A stretch of DNA of 10,856 nucleotides from NCBI GenBank assembly GCA_044344145.1, contig JBIJDM010000079.1, positions 1 to 10,856 of the forward strand. Reading direction: 5' to 3'. The DNA comes from JBAXGE01 sp044344145 (GTDB lineage Bacteria > Planctomycetota > Phycisphaerae > WQYP01). Numbering within the stretch: the stretch's first letter is position 1; every line of letters starts with the position of its first letter. The notes beneath the pieces were generated by a model. That model made no database searches. It saw only the letters and a list, made by a program, of their open reading frames with translations, and had not been told where the DNA came from. The position numbers and the translations under genes are program-made. Of the stretch, positions 1 to 6,341 are shown piece after piece.

Positions 1-380
1 GCCGGCTTGGGGGCTTCGATGCTGGCCTCGGTATCGGCCGGGGCGCCCGAAACTCCCTTGTTCACCTGTTCCTGTACCAGCTGCATCAAATCGGTGTATT
101 CCTTCTGGGCCACGCCGATCTTCTGGAGCAGGGGATGAATTTTGAGGCTCTGTTGCAGCGATTCGAACTGGGCTTTTTCCGGCATGCTGATGCTCTGGCC
201 CATCTGTTCTTTGTAGCTCAATTGCTCGACCAGTTGCTGAAACTGTTGCAGCAAGTCGCGGGCACCAACATCCAGCTCCAGTTGGCGGGACAATTCGCGG
301 AAATTCTTGACGGCCGGATCGGTACCGATCAACTGACCGAGTTTGGCGGATTGGGCGAGGATTTCTTGACGATCGGCCAT
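1..380 (-). CDS. YlbF/YmcA-family (Com_YlbF) protein, 3' end cut by window
   Basis: Reading the minus strand from the ATG at 378-380 gives 126 residues with no stop before the window edge, so the C-terminus is missing. The protein starts MADRQEILAQSAKLGQLIG. It is almost entirely amphipathic helix, rich in Gln, Leu and Glu, with the helix-turn-helix layout of the YlbF/YmcA fold: an N-terminal 'A..LG.LI..d' helix (9-20), a conserved Asp-Pro then 'F.EL...L' (21-34), a central 'LLQQFQQLVEQL' helix (43-54), and a helix after the 'HPLLQKIGVAQKEY' stretch (82-95). From residue about 109 it turns into an Ala/Pro/Glu-rich, probably disordered tail. In Bacillus, YlbF and YmcA act with YaaT to assist RNase Y in mRNA maturation; whether that holds here is unknown. 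A GGGAG ribosome site lies 8 bp before the ATG. It is divergent from gap. Confidence 0.75.
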   Translation of the reverse strand, partial: MADRQEILAQSAKLGQLIGTDPAVKNFRELSRQLELDVGARDLLQQFQQLVEQLSYKEQMGQSISMPEKAQFESLQQSLKIHPLLQKIGVAQKEYTDLMQLVQEQVNKGVSGAPADTEASIEAPKP

Positions 381-411
381 GATTAAGGCTCCCAAAAAGG
401 TTAAAACGCGG

Positions 412-417
412 AGTATA
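412..417 (-). promoter_or_regulatory. possible -10 box for the YlbF-family gene
   Basis: The minus strand reads GGCTATACTCC, with TATACT about 32 bp upstream of the start codon, in the right place for a short leader. No convincing -35 hexamer lies 16-18 bp further upstream. The same nonamer, GCTATACTC, sits upstream of gcvH. This is inferred from position and resemblance only. Confidence 0.25.
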
Positions 418-495
418 GCCCAAAATGCCAGCGGTGGGGAATGCCGCGGGCAATTTCCTGACCTAAGTTTCGTAGTTAAGGATTATTTTGTCCGG

Positions 496-524
496 TTGCT
501 CAGGTATGCAAAAACCGCTATATT
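496..524 (+). promoter_or_regulatory. probable sigma70-type promoter of gap
   Basis: TTGCTC (496-501) and TATATT (519-524) are separated by exactly 17 bp. The -10 matches the consensus at 5 of 6 positions and the -35 at 3 of 6. Transcription would begin near 531, leaving a leader of about 70 nt before the gap start codon. No other good hexamer pair was found in the 220 bp divergent region. Confidence 0.45.
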
Positions 525-599
525 CTTGGCTCTTTGCGTGACAAAGACTCCGGGCAAGTGCTTCGGGGCTTGGTACTACTTTTTTTAGGAGACTGGCGT

Positions 600-1655
600 A
601 TGGCCGTCAAAGTTGCAATTAATGGTTTCGGTCGCATTGGTCGTCTGGTGTTCCGTGCTCTGGTTGAACAGGGCCTGCTGGGCACCAAGTTTGAAGTCGT
701 GGCCGTGGGCGATATCGTCCCCGCCGACAACCTTGCCTACCTGATGAAGTATGACTCGATTCAGGGCAAGTTCAATGGCACCGTTTCCTCCAAGAAGTCC
801 GCGCCCGATAAGGTTGAAGACGATGTGCTCGTGGTCAATGGCCACGAAATCAAGGTTGTCTCGGCCAAGAGCCCCGCAGAATTGCCCTGGGGCGCCATGG
901 GCGTGCAATATGTCATCGAATCCACCGGCTTGTTCACCGACAGCGAAAAGGCCAAGGGCCACATCACTGCCGGCGCCAAGAAGGTCATCATTTCCGCTCC
1001 GGCCAAGGGTGAAGACCTCACCGTGGTCATGGGCGTCAACCAGGACAAGTACGAAAGCGCCAAGCACAACATCGTGTCGAACGCTTCCTGCACCACCAAC
1101 TGTCTGGCCCCGGTCGTCCACGTCCTCCTCAAGGAAGGCTTTGGCCTGACCGAAGGTCTGATGACCACCGTGCACAGCTACACCGCCACGCAGAAGACCG
1201 TGGACGGCCCCTCGAAGAAGGATTGGAAGGGTGGCCGCTCCGCCGCCATCAACATCATCCCCTCGACCACCGGTGCGGCCAAGGCCGTGGCGCTGGTTCT
1301 GCCCGAAGTCAAGGGCAAGCTCAGTGGGATGGCCTTCCGCGTTCCCACCCCGACCGTCTCGGTCGTGGATCTGACCTTCAAGACCGCCAAGACCACCACC
1401 CTGGCTGAGTTGAAGGCCGCGATGAAGAAGGCTTCCGAGACCTACCTCAAGGGTATCCTCGGTTACACCGAAGACGAAGTCGTCTCCAGCGACTTCATCC
1501 ATGACAAGACCTCGTCCATCTTTGATGCCGGCAGCTCGATCGAACTGAACGGCAACTTCTTCAAGCTCGTGAGCTGGTATGACAACGAATGGGGTTATTC
1601 CAACCGCGTGATTGACCTGCTGACCTACATGGTTGGCAAAGATGGCGCCAAGTAA
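600..1655 (+). CDS. gap: glyceraldehyde-3-phosphate dehydrogenase, type I
   Basis: This enzyme oxidises and phosphorylates glyceraldehyde-3-phosphate to 1,3-bisphosphoglycerate in cytoplasmic glycolysis. The start at 600 gives MAVKVAINGFGRIGRL, the normal beginning of the family, preceded by AGGAG at 587-591 with 8 bp spacing. An in-frame ATG at 534 would add 22 atypical residues and is not favoured. Visible motifs are the NAD-binding GFGRIGR (9-15), Asp38 at the end of the second strand (consistent with NAD preference), the active-site SNASCTTNCLAP with catalytic Cys164, His192 in TTVHSYTATQ, the S-loop around KKDWKGGR (207-213), and the C-terminal WYDNEWGYSNRV (326-337). At 351 residues it is slightly longer than the usual 330-340. 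The residue before Asp38 is Gly where Asn is more common. It has its own promoter and terminator, so it is probably monocistronic. Confidence 0.97.
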   Translation: MAVKVAINGFGRIGRLVFRALVEQGLLGTKFEVVAVGDIVPADNLAYLMKYDSIQGKFNGTVSSKKSAPDKVEDDVLVVNGHEIKVVSAKSPAELPWGAMGVQYVIESTGLFTDSEKAKGHITAGAKKVIISAPAKGEDLTVVMGVNQDKYESAKHNIVSNASCTTNCLAPVVHVLLKEGFGLTEGLMTTVHSYTATQKTVDGPSKKDWKGGRSAAINIIPSTTGAAKAVALVLPEVKGKLSGMAFRVPTPTVSVVDLTFKTAKTTTLAELKAAMKKASETYLKGILGYTEDEVVSSDFIHDKTSSIFDAGSSIELNGNFFKLVSWYDNEWGYSNRVIDLLTYMVGKDGAK

Positions 1656-1683
1656 GATTACTTACGCCTAAGTGAATAAAAGC

Positions 1684-1724
1684 AATATGGGACGGTCCAT
1701 CCGGGCCGTCCCATATTTTTTATT
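1684..1724 (+). terminator. intrinsic terminator of gap
   Basis: The arms 1684-1698 and 1703-1717 pair over about 15 bp: AATATGGGACGG against CCGTCCCATATT, extended inward by TCC/GGG with one G-T wobble. This leaves a four-base ATCC loop. A run of six T follows at 1716-1721. It lies about 30 bp past the gap stop codon. Confidence 0.9.
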
Positions 1725-1866
1725 ACATATGTATGAACTATTGCGTACGCTTATACGTAAATATTGCATCCATCCGCACTTACTTCGCGAATATATTGCT
1801 CAAAACATGGATAATTTTGCGAATTAGTTGCATTTTTACCCTCTTTTTTGGTAATTTATAGGCACT
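1725..1866. other. AT-rich intergenic spacer with short palindromes, upstream of folC
   Basis: This stretch is clearly more AT-rich than the flanking genes. It contains a perfect 10-bp palindrome, TACATATGTA (1724-1733). It also has an imperfect inverted repeat, TTGCGTA (1741-1747) against TACGTAA (1754-1760), with one mismatch and a 6-bp gap. ATATTGC occurs at 1761-1767, and ATATTGCT at 1793-1800. GATAAT at 1810-1815 could be a -10 box, but no -35 is spaced correctly. Because gap is terminated just before, a promoter for folC should lie here; I cannot place it firmly. Confidence 0.4.
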
Positions 1867-3558
1867 ATGCCTACTGCACAAAAATCAAAATCGGGTAAAA
1901 GTGTAAAATCTGCTCCGGTGAAGAAGGTGGAGAAACCCAGCAAGGTGGTCAAAGCCACCAAATCCCCCAAGGTTGCCCCGCGCCCTGCGCCCGTAGTAGT
2001 GGTAGCCAAAGCGAAAAAGTCTGCCCCGGTAAAAGTTGTACCCGCACCCGTGATCGAAGTAAAAACCAAAGCCACCAAATCCAAAGAAGTGAATACCAAA
2101 GTAGTGAAAACCAAAGGCAAGCAGCCCCCCATCAAATACGTCCCATCCTCGAAAACTGTCCACTACACCGCCCCGGTCGCACCCGCACCGGCGGTGAAGC
2201 TTGATCCCTTCGGCAAAGCTGTGGAATTTCTGACCCAGTCTACCGATTATGAACGCATGCGCGTGGTCCGTTATAACACCACCACGTTCAGTCTGGATCG
2301 TATGCGTAAGTTGCTCAAGCATCTGGACGATCCGCACACCAAATTCAAGTCCGTCCATGTTGCCGGTACCAAGGGCAAAGGCAGTGTCTGCCACATGCTC
2401 GCCGCGATGTTGCAGGGTGGGGGCCTCAAAGTGGGGCTCTATACCTCGCCGCACGTGACGGACATTCGCGAACGCATCATCCTCAACGGCGCGATGATCA
2501 CGCCCGACGAATTCACCGAACAGGCCAAAAAAGTCGAAGCCATCTACAAGAAAATGGCCGACGATCGCCCCACGTTCTTCGAACTGATGACCGCGATGGC
2601 GTTCGACTACTTTGCCCAGCAGCATGTGGATATCGCCGTCATTGAAGTCGGCCTCGGCGGGCGTTTGGATTCGACCAACGTCATTACCCCCGAAGTCTCG
2701 GCCATTACCAGCATTTCCAAAGACCACATGGCGATCCTCGGCCCCACGCTGGTGAAAATTGCCGAAGAAAAGGCCGGCATTATCAAGAAAGAAATCCCGG
2801 TCGTCACCATCGCCCAGACGCCGGAAGTGGAACAGGTGTTCCAGAAAGTCGCCGCCGCCAACAAGACCACGCTGAATATCGTGGGCCGCGATCTGGAGTT
2901 CTCCTACCGCTTCGAAGCCGGCCGTTTGCATGCCCCGATGATCCGGGTCAGCCTATTGACCGAGCACAGCAAGTTCGAACACATCCCCGTCCCGCTCTTC
3001 GGCGAACATCAGGCCCTGAATCTGGGTCTGGTCATGGCCGTCGTTGACAAGCTCAAACAGCGCGGCTTTGTGATTGATGAAGTCAAAGCCTGCGAGGCGC
3101 TCAGTCGCGTCTACATCCCCGGCCGCATGGAAATGGTCAACCAGGACCCACGGGTACTGGTGGATGGCGCCCACAACGCCTCCTCGCTGCAGGCCCTGTT
3201 CCGCGCTGTGGGCCAGCATATTCCCTATGACTCCATGGTGGTGATCTTCGGTTGCAACTGCGACAAGGATATTGACGGCATGTTGGAACAACTCCAACTC
3301 GGCGCCGACAAGGTCATCTTCACCCGCAGCAAGGACAACCCCAAGAGCGCCATGCCCGACGAAATGGCCAATCTGTATATCGAACGCTACGGCAAGATGG
3401 CCCAGGTGGCCACCACGCTGACCGAGGCGCTCAGTATTGCCCGCCGCGCTATCAGCCGCGAGGATTTGATCACCGTCACCGGTTCGTTCTACCTCGTGGG
3501 TGATGTGAAGGAACACTTCCGCAAGCGCGTTGGTCTGGCGGCCTGGCAACCCAACTAA
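1867..3558 (+). CDS. folC: folylpolyglutamate/dihydrofolate synthase with basic N-terminal extension
   Basis: FolC adds glutamate to folates, and in many bacteria also to dihydropteroate, using ATP in the cytoplasm. The catalytic part starts near residue 113. It shows the P-loop GTKGKGS (167-173), SPHVTDIRERI (194-204), the EVGLGGRLDSTN block (260-271), the Mur-ligase-like SISKDHMAILG (282-292) followed by IAEEKAGIIK (298-307), DGAHN (433-437) opening the C-terminal glutamate-binding domain, and TGSFYLVGDV (538-547) near the end. Family members are about 420-450 residues; this one is 563. The excess is residues 1-112, a low-complexity tail rich in Lys, Val, Pro, Ala and Thr, with KSAPVK repeated at 14-19 and 51-56 and KATKS at 29-33 and 68-72. 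The ribosome site is weak (AGG 4 bp before the ATG). No better start exists nearer the domain: the first downstream Met (131) would cut into it. The stop codon abuts the next gene's ribosome site. Confidence 0.92.
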   Translation: MPTAQKSKSGKSVKSAPVKKVEKPSKVVKATKSPKVAPRPAPVVVVAKAKKSAPVKVVPAPVIEVKTKATKSKEVNTKVVKTKGKQPPIKYVPSSKTVHYTAPVAPAPAVKLDPFGKAVEFLTQSTDYERMRVVRYNTTTFSLDRMRKLLKHLDDPHTKFKSVHVAGTKGKGSVCHMLAAMLQGGGLKVGLYTSPHVTDIRERIILNGAMITPDEFTEQAKKVEAIYKKMADDRPTFFELMTAMAFDYFAQQHVDIAVIEVGLGGRLDSTNVITPEVSAITSISKDHMAILGPTLVKIAEEKAGIIKKEIPVVTIAQTPEVEQVFQKVAAANKTTLNIVGRDLEFSYRFEAGRLHAPMIRVSLLTEHSKFEHIPVPLFGEHQALNLGLVMAVVDKLKQRGFVIDEVKACEALSRVYIPGRMEMVNQDPRVLVDGAHNASSLQALFRAVGQHIPYDSMVVIFGCNCDKDIDGMLEQLQLGADKVIFTRSKDNPKSAMPDEMANLYIERYGKMAQVATTLTEALSIARRAISREDLITVTGSFYLVGDVKEHFRKRVGLAAWQPN

Positions 3559-3569
3559 GGTTTTTGTTC

Positions 3570-4265
3570 ATGGCTGATACGTCCCCGGATACTGCCGTCA
3601 GTCGCCGCGCTGCCATGCTGGAACGCATCCGCGAAGCCACCGGCGTGCTGACTTCCCAAACGCCCCGGCCCGAAGACGCCGGCCGTCCCGTGCGCCAGGT
3701 GGCCAGCGATGATCCCAAACGCGCCGACCGCTGGGGCCAACTGGCCCGCAAAAATGGGATGTCCGTGGAACGCTGTCGGCGGGAAAACATCCTCGCCGCC
3801 GTGGATCGCTGTCTGGAAAAACACACCGTCACGCAAGTGCTGCTGGCGTTTGAAAGTAAACACCTGCTTGCCCCGCTGACCGGCCATTTATTGGGTCAGG
3901 GCCGGCAGGTTCACCATTGGGGCGAACCGCAATCCCGCGAACTGGCCTATCAATGTGAAGTCGCCGTCACCGATGCCCGGCTGGGCTTGGCCGATACCGG
4001 GGCGCTGCTCGTTTGGAGCGATCCGGGTTTTGGCCGCGCCGCCACCCTGACCATCCCCATTCATGTGGTGCTGCTGCCGGTGGAGAACATTGTCGCCGAT
4101 CTGGTGGACGCCCTGCTGGTCGTTGCCGAACGCTTCCCCCAACAACTCCCCAGCAATATCGTCATCATCAACGGCCCCAGTAAAACCGCCGATATCGAAA
4201 TGAACCTCGTGACCGGCGTACACGGTCCGAAGTATCTCTACGTGGTCGTGGTTGACCCCGAGTAA
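3570..4265 (+). CDS. LUD-domain (LutC/YkgG family) protein
   Basis: This 231-residue protein belongs to the LutC/YkgG (DUF162, LUD) family. Motifs are VTDARLGLADTGALL (133-147), HVVLLP (165-170), NGPSKTADIE (201-210) and GVHGP (216-220), in the order seen in LutC. In Bacillus, LutC works with the iron-sulfur proteins LutA and LutB to oxidise L-lactate to pyruvate. Neither partner is in this window, so lactate use cannot be assumed. The N-terminal 110 residues are more variable and Arg-rich. The ATG at 3570 is chosen because AAGG (3557-3560) lies 9 bp before it; a TTG at 3564 in the same frame is too close to that site. The gene begins 11 bp after the folC stop, and its ribosome site overlaps that stop, so the two are very probably co-transcribed and translationally linked. 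The specific reaction is unknown. Confidence 0.88.
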   Translation: MADTSPDTAVSRRAAMLERIREATGVLTSQTPRPEDAGRPVRQVASDDPKRADRWGQLARKNGMSVERCRRENILAAVDRCLEKHTVTQVLLAFESKHLLAPLTGHLLGQGRQVHHWGEPQSRELAYQCEVAVTDARLGLADTGALLVWSDPGFGRAATLTIPIHVVLLPVENIVADLVDALLVVAERFPQQLPSNIVIINGPSKTADIEMNLVTGVHGPKYLYVVVVDPE

Positions 4266-4304
4266 CCGGCGGTCAGGTACAGTACCCCAATCCTAACCAA
4301 TAAA

Positions 4305-4334
4305 AATACCCCCGGACACGTGACCGGGGGTATT
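4305..4334. terminator. bidirectional intrinsic terminator between convergent genes
   Basis: An 11-bp perfect stem (4305-4315 with 4324-4334, core ACCCCCGG/CCGGGGGT) closes an 8-base loop, ACACGTGA. On the minus strand it is followed by TTTTTATT (from 4306 leftward). On the plus strand the tail is a weaker TATTATGTTTT. It therefore best terminates the leftward transcript of the small lipoprotein gene, but also sits 40 bp after the LUD gene stop and can serve both. Confidence 0.85.
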
Positions 4335-4362
4335 ATGTTTTACTGACGGTAACGGTAACCGT

Positions 4363-4686
4363 TTACTTCGAGCCGTTCCGCACCTCAAATTCCTTCACGC
4401 GGTTGACTTCGCCACTGGTTTCATCGGCTTCAAACAAAACCGTTTCACCGTTGGGACCAAACCCGATCTTGGTCAGCAGCATCTTCGGTTCTTTGTTTTC
4501 CTTGGTGAACGCATCCGCCGACTTCTGCGAAGCAAAGACAAAAATCCGCTTGGAACCGGTCTTGGTGGTGTATTCCACCTGGGTATACCCGCCGTTATCC
4601 AAACGGTACTGCGGGTCCAACTGGCAACCGATCAAACCCGTACCAACCACACCCGCCGCCAACCACATCAACGCTTGCTTCCGCAT
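4363..4686 (-). CDS. small lipoprotein of unknown function
   Basis: A 107-residue protein that I do not recognise. It begins MRKQALMWLAAGVVGTGLIGC: a short basic n-region, a hydrophobic core and a good lipobox LIGC with Cys21, followed by Gln. Gln at +2 is compatible with outer-membrane sorting in Gram-negative bacteria. The mature part is about 87 residues, charged and soluble, with alternating beta-type stretches (YTQVEYT 34-40, KRIFVFAS 46-53, ETVLFEAD 81-88) and an FEVRNGSK end. It may be a small beta-rich domain. The start at 4686 is preferred over an in-frame ATG at 4722 because GGAGG lies 8 bp upstream of it and because the signal peptide then starts correctly. It lies 116 bp downstream of purB on the same strand and ends just before the shared terminator. 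Confidence 0.8.
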   Translation of the reverse strand: MRKQALMWLAAGVVGTGLIGCQLDPQYRLDNGGYTQVEYTTKTGSKRIFVFASQKSADAFTKENKEPKMLLTKIGFGPNGETVLFEADETSGEVNRVKEFEVRNGSK

Positions 4687-4767
4687 GTCACAATCCTCCA
4701 AGGGGTAATGTAAAACACTCACTTGGCGATATTGTCCGCTTCGGACTTTGCCGCATGATTATGATCT

Positions 4768-4793
4768 GGTTCAGGTTCGGTTAAGGCTGAACC
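4768..4793. repeat. inverted repeat between purB and the small lipoprotein gene
   Basis: Perfect 7-bp arms, GGTTCAG (4768-4774) and CTGAACC (4787-4793), with a 12-base spacer, start about 10 bp past the purB stop. No T-run follows on the minus strand. It could be an mRNA 3'-end or processing structure, but there is no direct support for a function. Confidence 0.35.
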
Positions 4794-4802
4794 GCCGTCG
4801 GG

Positions 4803-6245
4803 CTATACTTTCATGCTGACGGTTTCGATCAGTTGGCCTTCATAACGCTGGGTAATCGGGCTGATAACCCCGCGGACAAACTCTTCCGTCTGTTCCGGGC
4901 TCCGGCCCACGTACCGCAGCGGGTCCATCGCCTCGCCGATATTGACCTTCGCGAAGGCGCTGTCGCCCTGCAACCGGGCCAGCAGGTCGTTGGGCTTGCC
5001 CTCCTGCTTGACCACTTTGGCAGCCGCCATGGAGTGGGTGCGGATGCGTTCGTGCAGGTCCTGACGGTCCCCGCCGGCCTTCACGGCATCCATCAGCAGA
5101 TTCTCGGTCATCATAAAGGGCAACTCGGCCTGCAGCCGGCTTTCAATCACCTTGGGATTCACCACCAGCCCGCGCGTGACATGAATCAAAATATCCAGTA
5201 TCGCATCGGCGGTCAGGAACGCTTCCGGAATGGACAGCCGTTTGTTGGACGAATCATCCAGCGTCCGTTCAAACATCTGCTCCGCCGCGGTCATCAGCGG
5301 CTGCTGGACCATGCCGATCAGCCAGCGTGACAGCCCGGTCACCCGTTCGGTCAGCGCCGGATTGCGTTTATAGGCCATCGCCGATGAGCCCACCTGTTCT
5401 TCTTCAAACGGCTCCTCAATTTCCTTCATGGCACACAGCAGGCGGATATCCACCGCATACTTGTGCGCCGCCGCCGCCAGCGCGCCCAGCGTGGCCAGTA
5501 CCTGCACATCCACAATGCGCGAATAAGTCTGGCCCGATACGGGATGCACCCGTTCAAAGCCCAGCTTTTCCGCCACTAGAAAATCCAACTTGCCGACCAT
5601 TGCGTGGTCGCCGTTGAACAATTCCAGAAACGACGCCTGCGTGCCGGTGGTCCCCTTGATGCCGCGCAGCATCAGGGCTTTTTGCCGCACTTCCAGATCG
5701 CCCAGCACCAGCACAAAGTCATAGCACCACAGAATCGCACGCTTGCCCACCGTGGTGGGTTGGGCGGGTTGCAGATGGGTATACGCCAGACACGGCAACT
5801 GCCGGTGGGTATGGGCAAACTTGCCCATCTCGCCGATCAGGGTCGCCAATTTGCGGCCAATCAAATGCATCGCATCGCGCATGATCAACACATCGGTGTT
5901 GTCCACGATATCCATCGAGGTCGCCCCCAGATGCATGATCGGCTTGGCTGTGGGACATACCTTGCCGAAGGTATGCAGATGGGCCATCACATCATGCCGC
6001 ACGCGGGCTTCCTGCCGGGCGGCTTCCGCGAAATCAATATCTTCCAGATGCGCTTTCATCTCGTCGAGCTGCGCATCGGTAATCGGCAGGCCCAATTCCT
6101 GCTGGGCCCGCGCCAGCGCCAGCCACAGCTTGCGCCAGGTGCTGAATTTGCGTTGCGGGGAGAAAATCTCCAGCATCGCCCGCGAAGCGTTGCGCGACAC
6201 CAATGGAGACTGCCAAATTGTGTTGGGATTGATTGGTTCGGTCAT
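4803..6245 (-). CDS. purB: adenylosuccinate lyase, eukaryote-like type
   Basis: PurB cleaves SAICAR to AICAR and adenylosuccinate to AMP, both releasing fumarate, in cytoplasmic purine synthesis. The 480-residue product shows RHDVMAH (83-89), the general-acid region YTHLQPAQ with His157, RGIKGTTGTQASF (194-206), and the fumarase-superfamily signature GSSAMAYKRN (286-295) with the catalytic loop serines 287/288. Length and motifs such as TTVGKR, KGTTGTQASF, FERTLDDS, LTADAIL and ENLLMDAVKAGGDRQDLHE are those I remember from animal ADSL (about 484 residues), not from the shorter Bacillus or Thermotoga enzymes. The signature has Ala291 where Pro is usual (SAMPYKRN). The start at 6245 has GAGG 8 bp upstream. 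An in-frame ATG 33 bp earlier (6278) has no ribosome site and adds 11 unrelated residues. Confidence 0.96.
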   Translation of the reverse strand: MTEPINPNTIWQSPLVSRNASRAMLEIFSPQRKFSTWRKLWLALARAQQELGLPITDAQLDEMKAHLEDIDFAEAARQEARVRHDVMAHLHTFGKVCPTAKPIMHLGATSMDIVDNTDVLIMRDAMHLIGRKLATLIGEMGKFAHTHRQLPCLAYTHLQPAQPTTVGKRAILWCYDFVLVLGDLEVRQKALMLRGIKGTTGTQASFLELFNGDHAMVGKLDFLVAEKLGFERVHPVSGQTYSRIVDVQVLATLGALAAAAHKYAVDIRLLCAMKEIEEPFEEEQVGSSAMAYKRNPALTERVTGLSRWLIGMVQQPLMTAAEQMFERTLDDSSNKRLSIPEAFLTADAILDILIHVTRGLVVNPKVIESRLQAELPFMMTENLLMDAVKAGGDRQDLHERIRTHSMAAAKVVKQEGKPNDLLARLQGDSAFAKVNIGEAMDPLRYVGRSPEQTEEFVRGVISPITQRYEGQLIETVSMKV

Positions 6246-6341
6246 GCTGAAATCCTCGGCAAAGGCCAAAGATGACATCGTACCAGATAGGGGGATTTTG
6301 CGAAACTTGCGCGGCTGTGGGGGTGGACTGGATGTCTGAAC

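Noticed and set aside
585..1502. Long minus-strand open frame (305 codons) inside gap
   Set aside because: It is antisense to a clear gap gene, its translation is Gly/His/Asp-rich with no family motif, and it has no ribosome site. It is a shadow of the codon bias of gap.
1885..2931. Long minus-strand open frame (348 codons) inside folC
   Set aside because: It is antisense to folC. Its low-complexity Gly/Phe/Tyr/His end mirrors the Lys/Pro-rich tail on the coding strand.
3564..3569. TTG start for the LUD gene
   Set aside because: It leaves only 3 bp to the AAGG site; the ATG at 3570 has proper spacing.
4768..4793. Intrinsic terminator for purB
   Set aside because: The 7-bp stem has a 12-base loop and no T-run on the minus strand, so it was kept only as an inverted repeat.
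4803..4808. TATACT on the plus strand as a promoter element
   Set aside because: It is the complement of the purB stop region, with no plus-strand gene downstream.
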